A stretch of DNA of 61,634 bases from Paenibacillus tepidiphilus (lineage in GTDB: Bacteria; Bacillota; Bacilli; Paenibacillales; Paenibacillaceae), in contig NZ_VWRQ01000032.1 of assembly GCF_008635795.1 (NCBI RefSeq), positions 1-61,634 of the forward strand, given 5' to 3'. Below the pieces are notes generated by a model. It saw only the letters and a list, made by a program, of their open reading frames with translations, ran no database searches and was not told the DNA's origin. Every line of letters starts with the position of its first letter. Position 1 is the first letter of the stretch. A program made the translations under genes and the position numbers. Positions 36,801-44,284 of this stretch are shown here, piece by piece.

Positions 36801-37348
36801 TCAATGATACCGCCGCGGACGCTGAGCTCACCGCGATTCTCCACCCGTTCTACCCGTTCATAGCCCATCTTAATCATATCTTTCAGGAACTCATCAAGAA
36901 CGAGGGTTCCATCCTGTGTGACGGTCAGCTGTGCCTCGGCCATTACATGCGGTGAAGGGAGCAGCCGCCGCACACCCGAATACGGCACGACAACAACGCC
37001 CCGGAATCCCTGGGCGCATTTAGTCAGCACTTCAATCCGCTGTGCCAGCGTCTCCGGACTGGAAACAGCCGCTTCGGCGGCAACCAGCTCATTGGCTGGG
37101 TAGAGCAGCACACGGTCCACCGAAAGCGCTTCCTGCAAATCTTCGGCGATTTTCTGTGCGGAGAACATATTATGGGTGACGACGAGAAGCGGCCGTGCAG
37201 TTTCTTCATGCAGCGCAGCCAGCATGATTTGTCTGGCCGACCCGGATAAGCCCGAGATCAACTGCTCTTTCATCCCCGTGCCGATGCCCCGGACGATGGA
37301 CTGGAAGTCCGTATCTTTAGAAAACGCCTCTATAAGACCTTGTAACAA
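33821..37348 (-). CDS. mfd: Transcription-repair coupling factor
   Basis: Pushes RNA polymerase off at DNA lesions and recruits UvrA. About 1175 aa: UvrB-like N-terminal domain, RNA-polymerase-interaction domain (KIGDYVVHQNHGIGKYMG, about 495-512), superfamily 2 translocase with Walker A GDVGYGKTEVA, DEEQRFG box, and a TRCF C-terminal domain. Three consecutive TTG codons could start it (37354, 37351, 37348); the third has the best spacing (9 nt) from AGAGAGG. No ATG is suitable. Confidence 0.96.
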   Translation of the reverse strand: MLQGLIEAFSKDTDFQSIVRGIGTGMKEQLISGLSGSARQIMLAALHEETARPLLVVTHNMFSAQKIAEDLQEALSVDRVLLYPANELVAAEAAVSSPETLAQRIEVLTKCAQGFRGVVVVPYSGVRRLLPSPHVMAEAQLTVTQDGTLVLDEFLKDMIKMGYERVERVENRGELSVRGGIIDFYPMTSSLAYRVELFDEEVDSIRTFDPADQRSIDKVRSVKITPAKEIIAESSRLDAASSEAAGMLERQLEKMTDRQAKLRLREEMGRELEMLRQGAYFPEIYKYISLLYPERAHLYDYVAQDTLLILDEPARLLETAKQLERDESEWNLHLLQNGKTLPDLHLSVDNDAIMYHRPFQSLFMSIFLRQVPHIQPQNILGFISRGMQDFHGQMNVLKAEMERWHKSGVQVVMLAGSEERLERMRRVLYDYGIEEPTILQGNLGSGFELPSIHLAVITEGEMFSQKQRKARKVSSKGMDNAERIKSYTELKIGDYVVHQNHGIGKYMGIGTLEVSGIHRDYMHIMYAGGDKLSVPIEQIDLIQKYVGSEDKEPKVYKLGGNEWSRVTSKVRHSVQDIADDLIKLYAERQSALGYAFEKDTQEQREFEEMFPYEETRDQLRAIGEIKKDMEQNRPMDRLLCGDVGYGKTEVAVRAAFKAAIEGKQVAILVPTTILAQQHYETFRERFANYPLNIQVLSRFRSRKEQNDTIKGVRQGTVDVVIGTHRLLSQDMVFKDLGLLIVDEEQRFGVTHKEKLKKLKTNVDVLTLTATPIPRTLHMSMLGVRDLSVIETPPENRFPVQTYVVEYSQTLVREAVERELARGGQVYYLYNRVQGIQEMAAQISMLVPEARVGIGHGQMSESELEKTILDFLDGEYDVLVSTSIIETGVDIPNVNTLIVHDADKMGLSQLYQLRGRVGRSNRIAYAYFTYQRDKVLTEVAEKRLQSIKEFTELGSGFKIAMRDLSIRGAGNLLGAEQHGFIASVGFDLYSQMLAEEIRKRKVTVLGEEDSSLKQGNTVIDLSIDAYLPSEYIYDSIQKIEIYKKVAAVSTFEDAAELEDELLDRFGELPEAVVNLLSVARLKVYGKLYGLESIIRKGDEVALNLHEDSIGAFDTAKLAKVGNSFERRVQFDKEAKASIRIKAKDLSDRELLELLEKFLEAAKQSLKSKGELHNAIK

Positions 37349-37369
37349 CAACAAACACCTCTCTTACTA

Positions 37370-37412
37370 AACAGGTTTATACGGGTACGGTTCATCTTAA
37401 CCCGTCCCTGTT
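37370..37412 (-). other. Hairpin in mfd leader
   Basis: AACAGG..ACGGGT pairs with ACCCGT..CCTGTT over 43 bp just before the mfd ribosome site. No T run follows, so it looks like a leader structure. Confidence 0.45.
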
Positions 37413-37425
37413 ATGATTAAATATG

Positions 37426-37457
37426 GAAAACAAGCCTCAGCAAAAAGCCAAGGCTTG
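37426..37457 (-). terminator. Terminator after fin
   Basis: Stem CAAGCCT..GC/GC..AGGCTTG around a T5 loop, followed by TTTTCC on the minus strand. Confidence 0.75.
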
Positions 37458-37489
37458 CGGATGGCAATAGAAGCCGGCCGCTTCTGCGG

Positions 37490-37720
37490 TTATTGAAGCG
37501 GGCTGGCCAGCAGGCTGAGCTCCGGGTTGTTCTCCAAGGCTTCCTTGCAGTAACCGCAGGTCACCTTAACCGTAATCTCGCCGTCTGAATCATAAGCTAT
37601 GATATCTCTGCGCTCCGCGGGGGTCAGCACTTGCAGCCCCAGCTGCATCTCTGTGAACTTGCTTCTATCGATGCTTCCAAGAAAGGTCCGGCAGTGCCGG
37701 CATACATAGTGTATTGCCAT
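37490..37720 (-). CDS. fin: Anti-sigma-F factor Fin
   Basis: 76 aa with two cysteine pairs, CRHC (residues 8-11) and CGYC (about 55-58), and the family N-terminus IHYVCRHCRTFLGSID. In B. subtilis Fin (YabK) is made under sigma-F and helps switch the forespore from sigma-F to sigma-G. It lies between pth and mfd exactly as there. The ATG is preceded by AGGAGG. Confidence 0.93.
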   Translation of the reverse strand: MAIHYVCRHCRTFLGSIDRSKFTEMQLGLQVLTPAERRDIIAYDSDGEITVKVTCGYCKEALENNPELSLLASPLQ

Positions 37721-37766
37721 CTATATGCCTCCTGAAGGTAGTATATACCCTCAAGTATGCCCCGAC

Positions 37767-37795
37767 GCCTTTCTCTTTAGCCTATGGAGAAAGGC
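37767..37795. repeat. Inverted repeat between pth and fin
   Basis: GCCTTTCTC (37767-37775) and GAGAAAGGC (37787-37795) form a 9-bp stem; a clear T run is missing. It may end or protect the pth message. Confidence 0.5.
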
Positions 37796-37810
37796 TGCTG
37801 CCTTTCCCGG

Positions 37811-38371
37811 TTACCCGTTATACTTGGCCATCGTCTGCTCAAACGTATGGTTTAAGCTGAATTCCAGTGCATCGCACGTATTTTCGATCATGCTTCTCAG
37901 CTGATCCCCTTCCTTCTTGGGAAAAGCAGACAGCACATAGTCGACAACGGCAAAGCCCGGCTCCGGCCGGGAGATGCCCATCCGCACACGGTTGAACGTT
38001 TGGGTCCCGGTATGCTGGATAATCGACTTGATGCCGTTGTGTCCTCCGGCACTTCCCTGATACCGCAAGCGGATTTTGCCGATCTCTGTATCCAGATCAT
38101 CATACACGACAATCAGATCTTCCAGGCTTACTTTATAATATTCCATATAAGCGCGAACCGCTTCTCCGGAAAGGTTCATAAAGGTCATCGGTTTGATCAG
38201 CACAGCTTTCACGCCGCCAATCATTCCTTCCCCGATCACCGACTTGCACTTGTTCTGGCTAAAGGCGATCCCGTGTCTGGATGCCAACTCGTCCAGTGCC
38301 ATAAATCCGACATTATGCCGGGTCTTGGCATACTGTGTTCCGGGATTTCCAAGTCCTACAATCCATTTCAT
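37811..38371 (-). CDS. pth: Peptidyl-tRNA hydrolase
   Basis: Frees tRNA from dropped-off peptidyl-tRNA; known as spoVC in B. subtilis. 186 aa with the catalytic His in KTRHNVGF (about residue 20), the Asn in MTFMNLSG, the Asp in VVYDDLD (about 94) and the GSAGGHNGIKS motif. Complete and of normal length. Preceded by the small plus-strand gene at 38.5 kb in place of ctc. Confidence 0.96.
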   Translation of the reverse strand: MKWIVGLGNPGTQYAKTRHNVGFMALDELASRHGIAFSQNKCKSVIGEGMIGGVKAVLIKPMTFMNLSGEAVRAYMEYYKVSLEDLIVVYDDLDTEIGKIRLRYQGSAGGHNGIKSIIQHTGTQTFNRVRMGISRPEPGFAVVDYVLSAFPKKEGDQLRSMIENTCDALEFSLNHTFEQTMAKYNG

Positions 38372-38498
38372 GTCGCCGCCTGATCCTTTCCACAGGCCTC
38401 TTCAGCAGAAGAAACCAGTTTTTGATACAATAAGCTGTATGGGGTTTACTTTATATCAAACGCTTTGACCATCTCTACTTCAGGACAGGTGATGAACC

Positions 38499-38699
38499 AT
38501 GCTGCAACCCGGCGACAGTCTAACGCAAAAGCGCCATTTCCAGTATCATATTGATTATGCCGTACCTGTCGAGATCTACCAGGGCGACAGACATATCGCC
38601 ATCGGTGTAGTGACCGCCGCAGACGAGGGCTTTGTGGAGCTTCAGGGCACCTTGTATAACCGCAATCGGTTCACCTTTATTTCACGACCGGGCTACTGA
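38499..38699 (+). CDS. Small conserved-looking hypothetical protein
   Basis: 66 aa, not recognised. One of the few plus-strand genes. The ATG is 7 nt after AGGTG, and a strong terminator on the same strand begins 36 bp after the stop, which supports a real transcript. Composition is mixed and beta-rich (VPVEIYQGDRHIAIGVV, GFVELQGTLYNRNRFTFI), with no membrane segment or cysteine. It takes the place of ctc between prs and pth. Confidence 0.6.
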   Translation: MLQPGDSLTQKRHFQYHIDYAVPVEIYQGDRHIAIGVVTAADEGFVELQGTLYNRNRFTFISRPGY

Positions 38700-38734
38700 T
38701 GCAGAGCATAGCTGTCCGGAAATAACACGCCGAT

Positions 38735-38775
38735 AAGGGTTACATCTTCCGACAACCGGAGGTGTAACCCTTTTT
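38735..38775 (+). terminator. Terminator between the small plus-strand gene and prs
   Basis: Perfect 10-bp stem AAGGGTTACA/TGTAACCCTT with further pairing inside, followed by TTTTT on the plus strand. It may also stop prs transcription from the other side, less efficiently. Confidence 0.85.
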
Positions 38776-38830
38776 ATGTCCCACAATGTAGAGATAGGCG
38801 CAGAGCATTCCTCAGAACATTCTGCTGATA

Positions 38831-39784
38831 TTATTCGATTTCAAACAGCTTGCTAATCGACAGCTCTTCATGGACGCGAATGATCGCCTCACCCATCAGC
38901 GGAGCTACGGATAATACCTTGAGCTTGGACGTCGGGTTATCGCTGCGGATCGGAATGGTGTCCGTCACGATAACTTCCTTAAGCGGCGAGTTCTCCAGAC
39001 GCTCATGCGCCGGCCCGGACAATACCGGATGGGTACAGCAGGCATAGACTTCCTTAACGCCGCCCTCCATCAGTGCATTGGCCCCCAGCACAATCGTTCC
39101 GGCTGTATCGATAATATCATCGATCAGAATCGCCGTCTTGCCTTCGATGTTACCAATAATGTTCATGACTTCACTGACATTCGGCTCTGGACGCCGCTTG
39201 TCGATAATCGCCAGCGGGGCGTTAAGGAAATCAGCAAGCTTTCTCGCCCGCACAACACCGCCATGGTCAGGAGAGACCACTACTGGGTTCTCAATTTGCT
39301 TAGAACGGAAATACTGGGCTAGAATCGGTACTCCGAGCAAATGATCAACCGGAATATCGAAGAAGCCTTGAATCTGCATCGCATGGAGGTCCATGGTAAT
39401 GACACGGTGGGCACCTGCTTTTTCAATCAGGTTGGCGACCAGCTTGGCCGTAATCGGATCACGGGAACGGGCCTTGCGGTCCTGCCGCGCATACCCGTAA
39501 TAAGGGATGACGACATTGATGCTCTTGGCGGAAGCCCGTTTGAGCGCATCGACCATAACCAGCAGCTCCATCAGGTTGTCGTTCACCGGACCACAGGTGG
39601 ATTGCACGATATACACATGGCATCCCCGCACACTTTCCGAAAGCTTGACCTGAATCTCGCCGTCGCTAAAGCTGGTAGTATGGGATTCCCCCATCGGAAT
39701 ACCGATGTAATCGGCAATCTGGCTGGCCAGCTTAGGATTGGAATTGCAAGTGAAAATCTTCAGTTTTGAATCGCAATAAGTCAT
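38831..39784 (-). CDS. prs: Ribose-phosphate pyrophosphokinase
   Basis: Makes PRPP from ribose 5-phosphate and ATP; PRPP is used by hprT, nadC and sensed by PurR in this same window. 317 aa, with the ATP/metal region RQDRKARSRDPITAKL (about residues 101-116), the DLHAMQIQGFFDIP segment and the PRPP loop ILIDDIIDTAGTI. The ATG at 39784 is 10 nt after GGAGGG; a longer upstream frame has no ribosome site. Confidence 0.97.
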   Translation of the reverse strand: MTYCDSKLKIFTCNSNPKLASQIADYIGIPMGESHTTSFSDGEIQVKLSESVRGCHVYIVQSTCGPVNDNLMELLVMVDALKRASAKSINVVIPYYGYARQDRKARSRDPITAKLVANLIEKAGAHRVITMDLHAMQIQGFFDIPVDHLLGVPILAQYFRSKQIENPVVVSPDHGGVVRARKLADFLNAPLAIIDKRRPEPNVSEVMNIIGNIEGKTAILIDDIIDTAGTIVLGANALMEGGVKEVYACCTHPVLSGPAHERLENSPLKEVIVTDTIPIRSDNPTSKLKVLSVAPLMGEAIIRVHEELSISKLFEIE

Positions 39785-39825
39785 AAAATTTAAACCCTCC
39801 GTGACGGAATTTAGCTTCCAAAAGA

Positions 39826-39859
39826 GCGCCGGCGAAGGTAGCACACCATCATCCGGCGC
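39826..39859 (-). terminator. Hairpin between glmU and prs
   Basis: GCGCCGG/CCGGCGC stem with a 20-nt loop, then TCTTTTGG on the minus strand: a weak terminator or attenuator in front of prs. Confidence 0.4.
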
Positions 39860-39874
39860 CAAGTTCCTGGACAT

Positions 39875-41275
39875 TTACGATGGACTTGATTGGTCTTTCT
39901 TGGCCTTCGCACGGGCACGGATCTTCTCCGCATATCCCGGCTTATTCTCCTGTCTAACTCTGGCAACCGCCAGATCATTCTCGGCTACGGAACGGGTAAT
40001 CGTTGACCCCGCTACCACATAAGCTCCCTTGGCGATGGTTACCGGAGCAATCAGATTGACGTTGCTTCCGATAAAGGCATCATCTTCAATCGTCGTTGTT
40101 GCTTTATTATATCCGTCATAATTGGCGGTAATTGCACCACATCCAACATTTACATTCTTCCCTACGGCTGCGTCGCCAATATAACTCAAGTGCGACACCT
40201 TGGAGCCGTCGCCGATCACGGCATTCTTGATTTCCACGAAATCGCCGATCTTGACCTCTTCGCCAAGAACTGCACCCGGCCGCAAATAGGCAAAAGGCCC
40301 AACGGTTGTCCGTGCGCCGACTTGTGCTTGATTCAGTACGGAATGCTTGACACAGGCCCCGTCCATCACCGTGCAGTCTTCGATTTCACTGGCAGGCCCG
40401 ATTACGCAGTTCTCCCCGATAACCGTCTTGCCCTTCAGAAGAGTTCCCGGATAAAGAATGGTATCGGTACCGATAACGACGTCCGCTCCGATATATGTGG
40501 AGGCCGGATCAATAATTGTTACGCCGTTCAGCATATGCTCTCTGTTGATCCGGGCGCGCATATAAGCTTCCGCTTCCGATAAAGCCAGCCGGTCATTCAC
40601 ACCGACCGCTTCTGAAGCGTCGTCGGTCTGGTAGGCCAGCACCAGCTCACCCTGTCCCCGTAATATACCAATTACGTCTGTAAGATAATACTCGCCCTGC
40701 ACATTGTTTGGAGTGACCTCCTCCAGAGCGGCGAATAACTTGGCATTGTCAAAACAGAAAATACCGGTATTGATCTCCTTGATTGCAGCCTCTTCCGGCG
40801 AGCAATCCTTCTGCTCGACAATCTTGATCAGCTCTCCCTGCGAACCGCGGATAATCCGTCCCAGTCCCGAAGGGTTCTCCGTTACGGCCGTTAATACGGT
40901 TGCGGCTGCACCGCGCTCCTCATGCAGCGCCATCAGTCCTTGCAGTGTCTTCGTAGCGATAAGCGGGGTATCTCCGCAAGCAACAACGGTGGTCCCTTGC
41001 TCGCTGCCGATCAGGGCTTTGGCCTGCTGCACCGCATGACCTGTACCCAGCTGCGTTTCCTGCAGCGCATATTCGGCATTCTCCCCGATGTATGCCTTGA
41101 CCTTCTCCGCCCCGTGGCCTACAACAACAACCGTCCGCTGGCATCCCGTCGCTTTAATTGTATCCAGTACATGCCCTACCATCGGTTTCCCGCAGACAGG
41201 GTGCAGCACTTTATATAATTTAGATTTCATGCGCTTGCCTTGACCTGCGGCAAGAACAACAGCCATTCTCTTCAA
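39875..41275 (-). CDS. glmU: Bifunctional N-acetylglucosamine-1-phosphate uridyltransferase/glucosamine-1-phosphate acetyltransferase
   Basis: Last two steps of UDP-GlcNAc synthesis for the cell wall. 466 aa: N-terminal pyrophosphorylase domain (LAAGQGKRMKS, CGDTPLI) and a C-terminal left-handed beta helix with many hexapeptide repeats (from about residue 250), ending with the acetyltransferase site (GCGAITANYDGYNK). The start is a TTG at 41275, 9 nt after AGGAGG, giving MKRMAVVLAAG, which fits the family. Upstream of prs, as in B. subtilis (gcaD-prs). Confidence 0.96.
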   Translation of the reverse strand: MKRMAVVLAAGQGKRMKSKLYKVLHPVCGKPMVGHVLDTIKATGCQRTVVVVGHGAEKVKAYIGENAEYALQETQLGTGHAVQQAKALIGSEQGTTVVACGDTPLIATKTLQGLMALHEERGAAATVLTAVTENPSGLGRIIRGSQGELIKIVEQKDCSPEEAAIKEINTGIFCFDNAKLFAALEEVTPNNVQGEYYLTDVIGILRGQGELVLAYQTDDASEAVGVNDRLALSEAEAYMRARINREHMLNGVTIIDPASTYIGADVVIGTDTILYPGTLLKGKTVIGENCVIGPASEIEDCTVMDGACVKHSVLNQAQVGARTTVGPFAYLRPGAVLGEEVKIGDFVEIKNAVIGDGSKVSHLSYIGDAAVGKNVNVGCGAITANYDGYNKATTTIEDDAFIGSNVNLIAPVTIAKGAYVVAGSTITRSVAENDLAVARVRQENKPGYAEKIRARAKAKKDQSSPS

Positions 41276-41330
41276 GAATGCCAACCTCCTACTTCTTGAG
41301 TTCACTACTGAATATATCTCATTCCGGGCA

Positions 41331-41371
41331 AAAAGAAAAGAGAACCATTCAAGCATGGTTCCCTTTTCTTT
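41331..41371 (-). terminator. Terminator after spoVG
   Basis: Stem AAAGGGAACCAT/ATGGTTCTCTTT followed by TCTTTTTGCC on the minus strand. Confidence 0.85.
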
Positions 41372-41448
41372 GAACCCCAATAAAGTACAGCATGGCCTTC
41401 AGCCTTCCCGCAGGAATGGCTGCATCCGAGTGAGCCGGCGCGCGATGG

Positions 41449-41736
41449 TCAGGCTCCTTCTTCGATAACCTCTTCTTCTTCAGTAGCGGCGCGTTCGTAT
41501 TCAGCCAGTACTGCCGACTGAATCTTCTCGCGGGTACCCGAAGAGATCGGGTGGGCGATATCGCGGAATTCGCCGTCCGGCGTGCGCTTGCTGGGCATCG
41601 CAACGAACATTCCGTTGTTACCGTCGATGACGCGAATGTCATGAACAACAAACTCGTTATCGATGGTAATGGATGCGATTGCCTTCATTCTCCCCTCAGA
41701 GTTGACGCGGCGGAGTCTGACATCCGTAATTTGCAT
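41449..41736 (-). CDS. spoVG: Septation/RNA-binding regulator SpoVG
   Basis: 95 aa; a small basic/acidic protein with the family core MQITDVRLRRVNSEGRMKAIASIT (shown in part), GMFVAMPSKRTPDGEFRDIAHPI and an acidic tail. SpoVG proteins bind nucleic acids and affect sporulation, division and virulence in Firmicutes. The ATG at 41736 is 9 nt after GGTGGTG. Preceded by a sigma-H promoter and an AT-rich stretch, the usual site of AbrB repression in B. subtilis. Confidence 0.97.
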   Translation of the reverse strand: MQITDVRLRRVNSEGRMKAIASITIDNEFVVHDIRVIDGNNGMFVAMPSKRTPDGEFRDIAHPISSGTREKIQSAVLAEYERAATEEEEVIEEGA

Positions 41737-41776
41737 GTGTGTGTTCACCACCTTTTTCCATCAGAGACTTGGTGTA

Positions 41777-41805
41777 TAATTCCACACTGCAAGGCGAATT
41801 CCTTC
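41777..41805 (-). promoter_or_regulatory. Sigma-H promoter of spoVG
   Basis: -35 GAAGGAATT (41805-41797), 11-bp spacer and -10 GTGGAATTA (41785-41777): full match to the sigma-H consensus RNAGGAWWW-N11/12-RNNGAATWW. Upstream DNA to 41860 is AT-rich. Confidence 0.88.
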
Positions 41806-41957
41806 TTTTTGATTCCAAAAAATGCCTGATAAAGAAGATAATTTTTCTTCAACCATTGTTTTCGACAAGTTTCGGGCAGTATTCTTATATTTCCTTACGA
41901 ATTCGACAAATAGCTATGGAATGTTATCTGCAGAATTTTATGGTCAGGAAGTGGGTT

Positions 41958-42785
41958 TCAGGAGGTAAAGAAATTCCCGGGATGCGCCGAAATCCGCCGC
42001 CCCTTGGAATCAACCTCGCTAAGCTTGACCAGAGATACATAGTCATGCAGAAGCCGCTCCTCGTTCTCCACTGCACCCGATTCCACCAGTACGGCGACAC
42101 CTGCGACCTCGGCATTGAATTCACCGAGCAAATCGATCATGCCCTGCACAGTTCCGCCAGCCTTCATAAAGTCATCGACGATCAGTACCCGGGATTTCTC
42201 ACGCAGTGCTCTCCGCGACAGGGTCATCGTATGTATACTCTTATGCGAGCCGGATACATAGTTAATGCTCACCGCCGAGCCCTCCGTCACCTGATGGTCC
42301 CGCCGCACCAGCACTACCGGCAGCCCCAGCTGCTCGGCCGTGGCATAAGCCAGCGGAATCCCCTTGGTCTCAACGGTCATTACCACATCTATATCTACAC
42401 CATAGAAAGCCGAGGCAATAATCTTTCCCGCCTGTCCCATCAGCGACGGGAACCCCAGCAGGTCTGACATATACAAATAGCCCCCGGGCAGAATCCGGTC
42501 ACTGCTCTCGAGCTGGCTGCATAGGCTGCGGACGAAATCCATGGCCAATTCCTTAGGCATACGCGGAATGTAACGAACGCCACCGGCAGCGCCGGCCAGC
42601 GTCTGCAGCTCGCCCATACCCTCACCTTCAAAAACTTCCTTGATAATCGCCAGATCCTCGCTGATCGACGACTTCGCCGCCCCGTAGCGGTCGGCAAAGG
42701 TGGATAGCGGCAGCAAGTCATGCGGTTTCTCAAGCAAAAATTGGGTCATGTCCACCAAACGTTGGCTTCTCTTTAGTTTTCTCAC
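41958..42785 (-). CDS. purR: Purine operon repressor PurR
   Basis: 275 aa: N-terminal winged helix (KLKRSQRLVDMTQFLLEKP and onward) and a phosphoribosyltransferase-like effector domain whose PRPP loop is VLIVDDFMKAGGTV (about residues 200-213). PRPP binding relieves repression of purine genes. The start is a GTG at 42785, 6 nt after GAGGAG. In B. subtilis yabJ (ridA) follows; here no ridA lies between purR and spoVG. Confidence 0.96.
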   Translation of the reverse strand: MRKLKRSQRLVDMTQFLLEKPHDLLPLSTFADRYGAAKSSISEDLAIIKEVFEGEGMGELQTLAGAAGGVRYIPRMPKELAMDFVRSLCSQLESSDRILPGGYLYMSDLLGFPSLMGQAGKIIASAFYGVDIDVVMTVETKGIPLAYATAEQLGLPVVLVRRDHQVTEGSAVSINYVSGSHKSIHTMTLSRRALREKSRVLIVDDFMKAGGTVQGMIDLLGEFNAEVAGVAVLVESGAVENEERLLHDYVSLVKLSEVDSKGRRISAHPGNFFTS

Positions 42786-42800
42786 GGAACGCTCCTCGCC

Positions 42801-42845
42801 AAAACCGAATATTATTATCAAATAATATCACTTTTGTACGGATTT
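42801..42845 (-). promoter_or_regulatory. PurBox-like pair at purR
   Basis: Plus strand 42801-42813 AAAACCGAATATT matches PurBox AWWWCCGAACWWT at 12/13. The minus-strand AAATCCGTACAAA (42845-42833) matches at 11/13 in inverted orientation, 19 bp apart. A perfect 8-bp inverted repeat (42809-42828) lies between them over the -10. Likely autoregulation. Confidence 0.6.
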
Positions 42846-42851
42846 ATACAA
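42822..42851 (-). promoter_or_regulatory. purR promoter
   Basis: TTGTAT (42851-42846), 18-bp spacer and TATTAT (42827-42822), overlapped by the PurBox-like elements. Confidence 0.65.
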
Positions 42852-42882
42852 GCGCCAGCCGCCAAACTATGGTCTATTTCCT

Positions 42883-43737
42883 TTAGCCCATCGAGCGGAC
42901 AGCATAGACTTCCTTGCAGAATCCGCGCAGGCCGTTAAATATCCGTGCCACCTTGGATTCTTTCTGTACCAGACCGAATACCGTCGGCCCGCTGCCCGAC
43001 ATCAGCACGCCGTCGGCACCCAGCTTGACCATCGCTTCTTTGATCTGCTGGACCTCCGGATGCAGCTTCAGGGTCACGTCCTCGAGCACATTGCCGAGAT
43101 TGGCGCAGATCCCCGCAAAATCATTCGCTTCGATTGCCTCCCGCATCTTGAGCGACGATGGATGGTTCTCGATGCTTGCGGCACGCACACGGCCATAAAC
43201 CTCCGCCGTCGAAACATTGATCGGCGGCTTGGCCAGAATCACCCAATACTGCGGCGGACTTGTAATCGGAGTCAGCCGCTCTCCCCGGCCTGTCGCCAGA
43301 GCCGTACCGCCTGTGACACAGAACGGCACGTCGGAGCCGAGCTCGGCTCCGAGCTCCTGCAGCTCCTGCGCCGGAATATCGAGGCGCCAGAGCCGGTTAA
43401 GGCCGCGGAGCGTAGCCGCGGCATCGCTGCTGCCCCCGGCGAGCCCGGCAGCCACCGGAATTCTTTTATCAAGATGAATATGTACACCGGTCTTTACGTT
43501 ATACCGGTCTTTAATCAGACGCGCCGCCTGGAAAGCCAGGTTCTTCTCATCCAGGGGAATATAGCCTGCCTGGCTTGAGATAATAATCGAGTCCCGCTTC
43601 AGCTCGGACAGCTCCAGCCGGTCGGCGAGATCGACCATGGTCATAATCATCTCTACCTCATGGAATCCGTCAGGCCGTTTATGGAGCACGTCCAGCATCA
43701 AATTAATTTTGGCTGGCGCTTTTTCATACATTTTCAA
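42883..43737 (-). CDS. ispE: 4-diphosphocytidyl-2-C-methyl-D-erythritol kinase
   Basis: GHMP kinase of the non-mevalonate isoprenoid pathway. 284 aa with EKAPAKINLMLDVLHKRPDGFHE at the start (in part), the ATP motif PVAAGLAGGSSDAAATLRG (about residues 94-112) and SGSGPTVFGL near the end. The start is a TTG at 43737, 9 nt after AGGTGG; a GTG at 43746 is too close to the ribosome site. Between sspF and purR, as in B. subtilis. Confidence 0.95.
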   Translation of the reverse strand: MKMYEKAPAKINLMLDVLHKRPDGFHEVEMIMTMVDLADRLELSELKRDSIIISSQAGYIPLDEKNLAFQAARLIKDRYNVKTGVHIHLDKRIPVAAGLAGGSSDAAATLRGLNRLWRLDIPAQELQELGAELGSDVPFCVTGGTALATGRGERLTPITSPPQYWVILAKPPINVSTAEVYGRVRAASIENHPSSLKMREAIEANDFAGICANLGNVLEDVTLKLHPEVQQIKEAMVKLGADGVLMSGSGPTVFGLVQKESKVARIFNGLRGFCKEVYAVRSMG

Positions 43738-43911
43738 GGCGTTCACCCACCTTCACTTTTCCCGTACAAACAACTTAACATATTATATGAGAAACCGCAG
43801 ATGAAGTCCATAAGCTAAATAACCCCTGTAAACAACCCCCAATGTCCAGCTTTACCGCTGATGCCAGTGCAGGTACTTTGCGGGTTCCCGGAGGATTGAT
43901 GCCAGCATTAT

Positions 43912-43948
43912 AAAAAACGGACGCCGTCCAATGAGGACAACCTCCGTT
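43912..43948 (-). terminator. Terminator after sspF
   Basis: Stem AACGGA..TGTCC/GGACG..TCCGTT followed by TTTTTT on the minus strand. Confidence 0.85.
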
Positions 43949-43972
43949 CTCCGTTTTCCAGCACGTCAGCCG

Positions 43973-44149
43973 TTACGACTTGCGGGCAGCCTCCTCGGCC
44001 AGCTGAATGGCCCGCTTCACCATATTGCCGGCATCCTTGGCCCGGATACCGCCCCAGCCTTCGCGTTCCACGGTGTCGTAGAATCCAAGATCCTTAGCGA
44101 GCTCTGTCTTCAGTTCATCGGACATCACGCTTCGTCTTCTGCGGCTCAT
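43973..44149 (-). CDS. sspF: Small acid-soluble spore protein SspF
   Basis: 58 aa, MSRRRRSVMSDELKTELAKD at the N-terminus, then GFYDTVEREGWGGIRAKDAG and NMVKRAIQLAEEAARKS. The GWGGIRAKDAGNMVKRAI block identifies the alpha/beta-type SASP family (SspF), which coats and protects spore DNA. The ATG is 9 nt after GGAGGT. A sigma-G promoter precedes it and a terminator follows, so it is its own unit between veg and ispE, exactly as in B. subtilis. Confidence 0.96.
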   Translation of the reverse strand: MSRRRRSVMSDELKTELAKDLGFYDTVEREGWGGIRAKDAGNMVKRAIQLAEEAARKS

Positions 44150-44198
44150 TAATGGATTACCTCCCTATGGACAATTGGTGAACGAGGTGTTGCCTGAT

Positions 44199-44228
44199 TA
44201 GTATGCTGCCGGAGAACACAGCCCATTC
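44199..44228 (-). promoter_or_regulatory. Sigma-G promoter of sspF
   Basis: -35 GAATG (44228-44224), 18-bp spacer and -10 CATACTA (44205-44199): perfect -10 and acceptable -35 for the forespore sigma factor. Confidence 0.85.
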
Positions 44229-44242
44229 ACAAAATACCCCCA

Positions 44243-44274
44243 GCAAAAACAACAGCCCCCTGAACAGGGGGCTG
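44243..44274 (-). terminator. Terminator after veg
   Basis: Perfect stem CAGCCCCCTG/CAGGGGGCTG with a tiny loop, followed by TTGTTTTT on the minus strand. Confidence 0.92.
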
Positions 44275-44284
44275 CTTTAGACGA

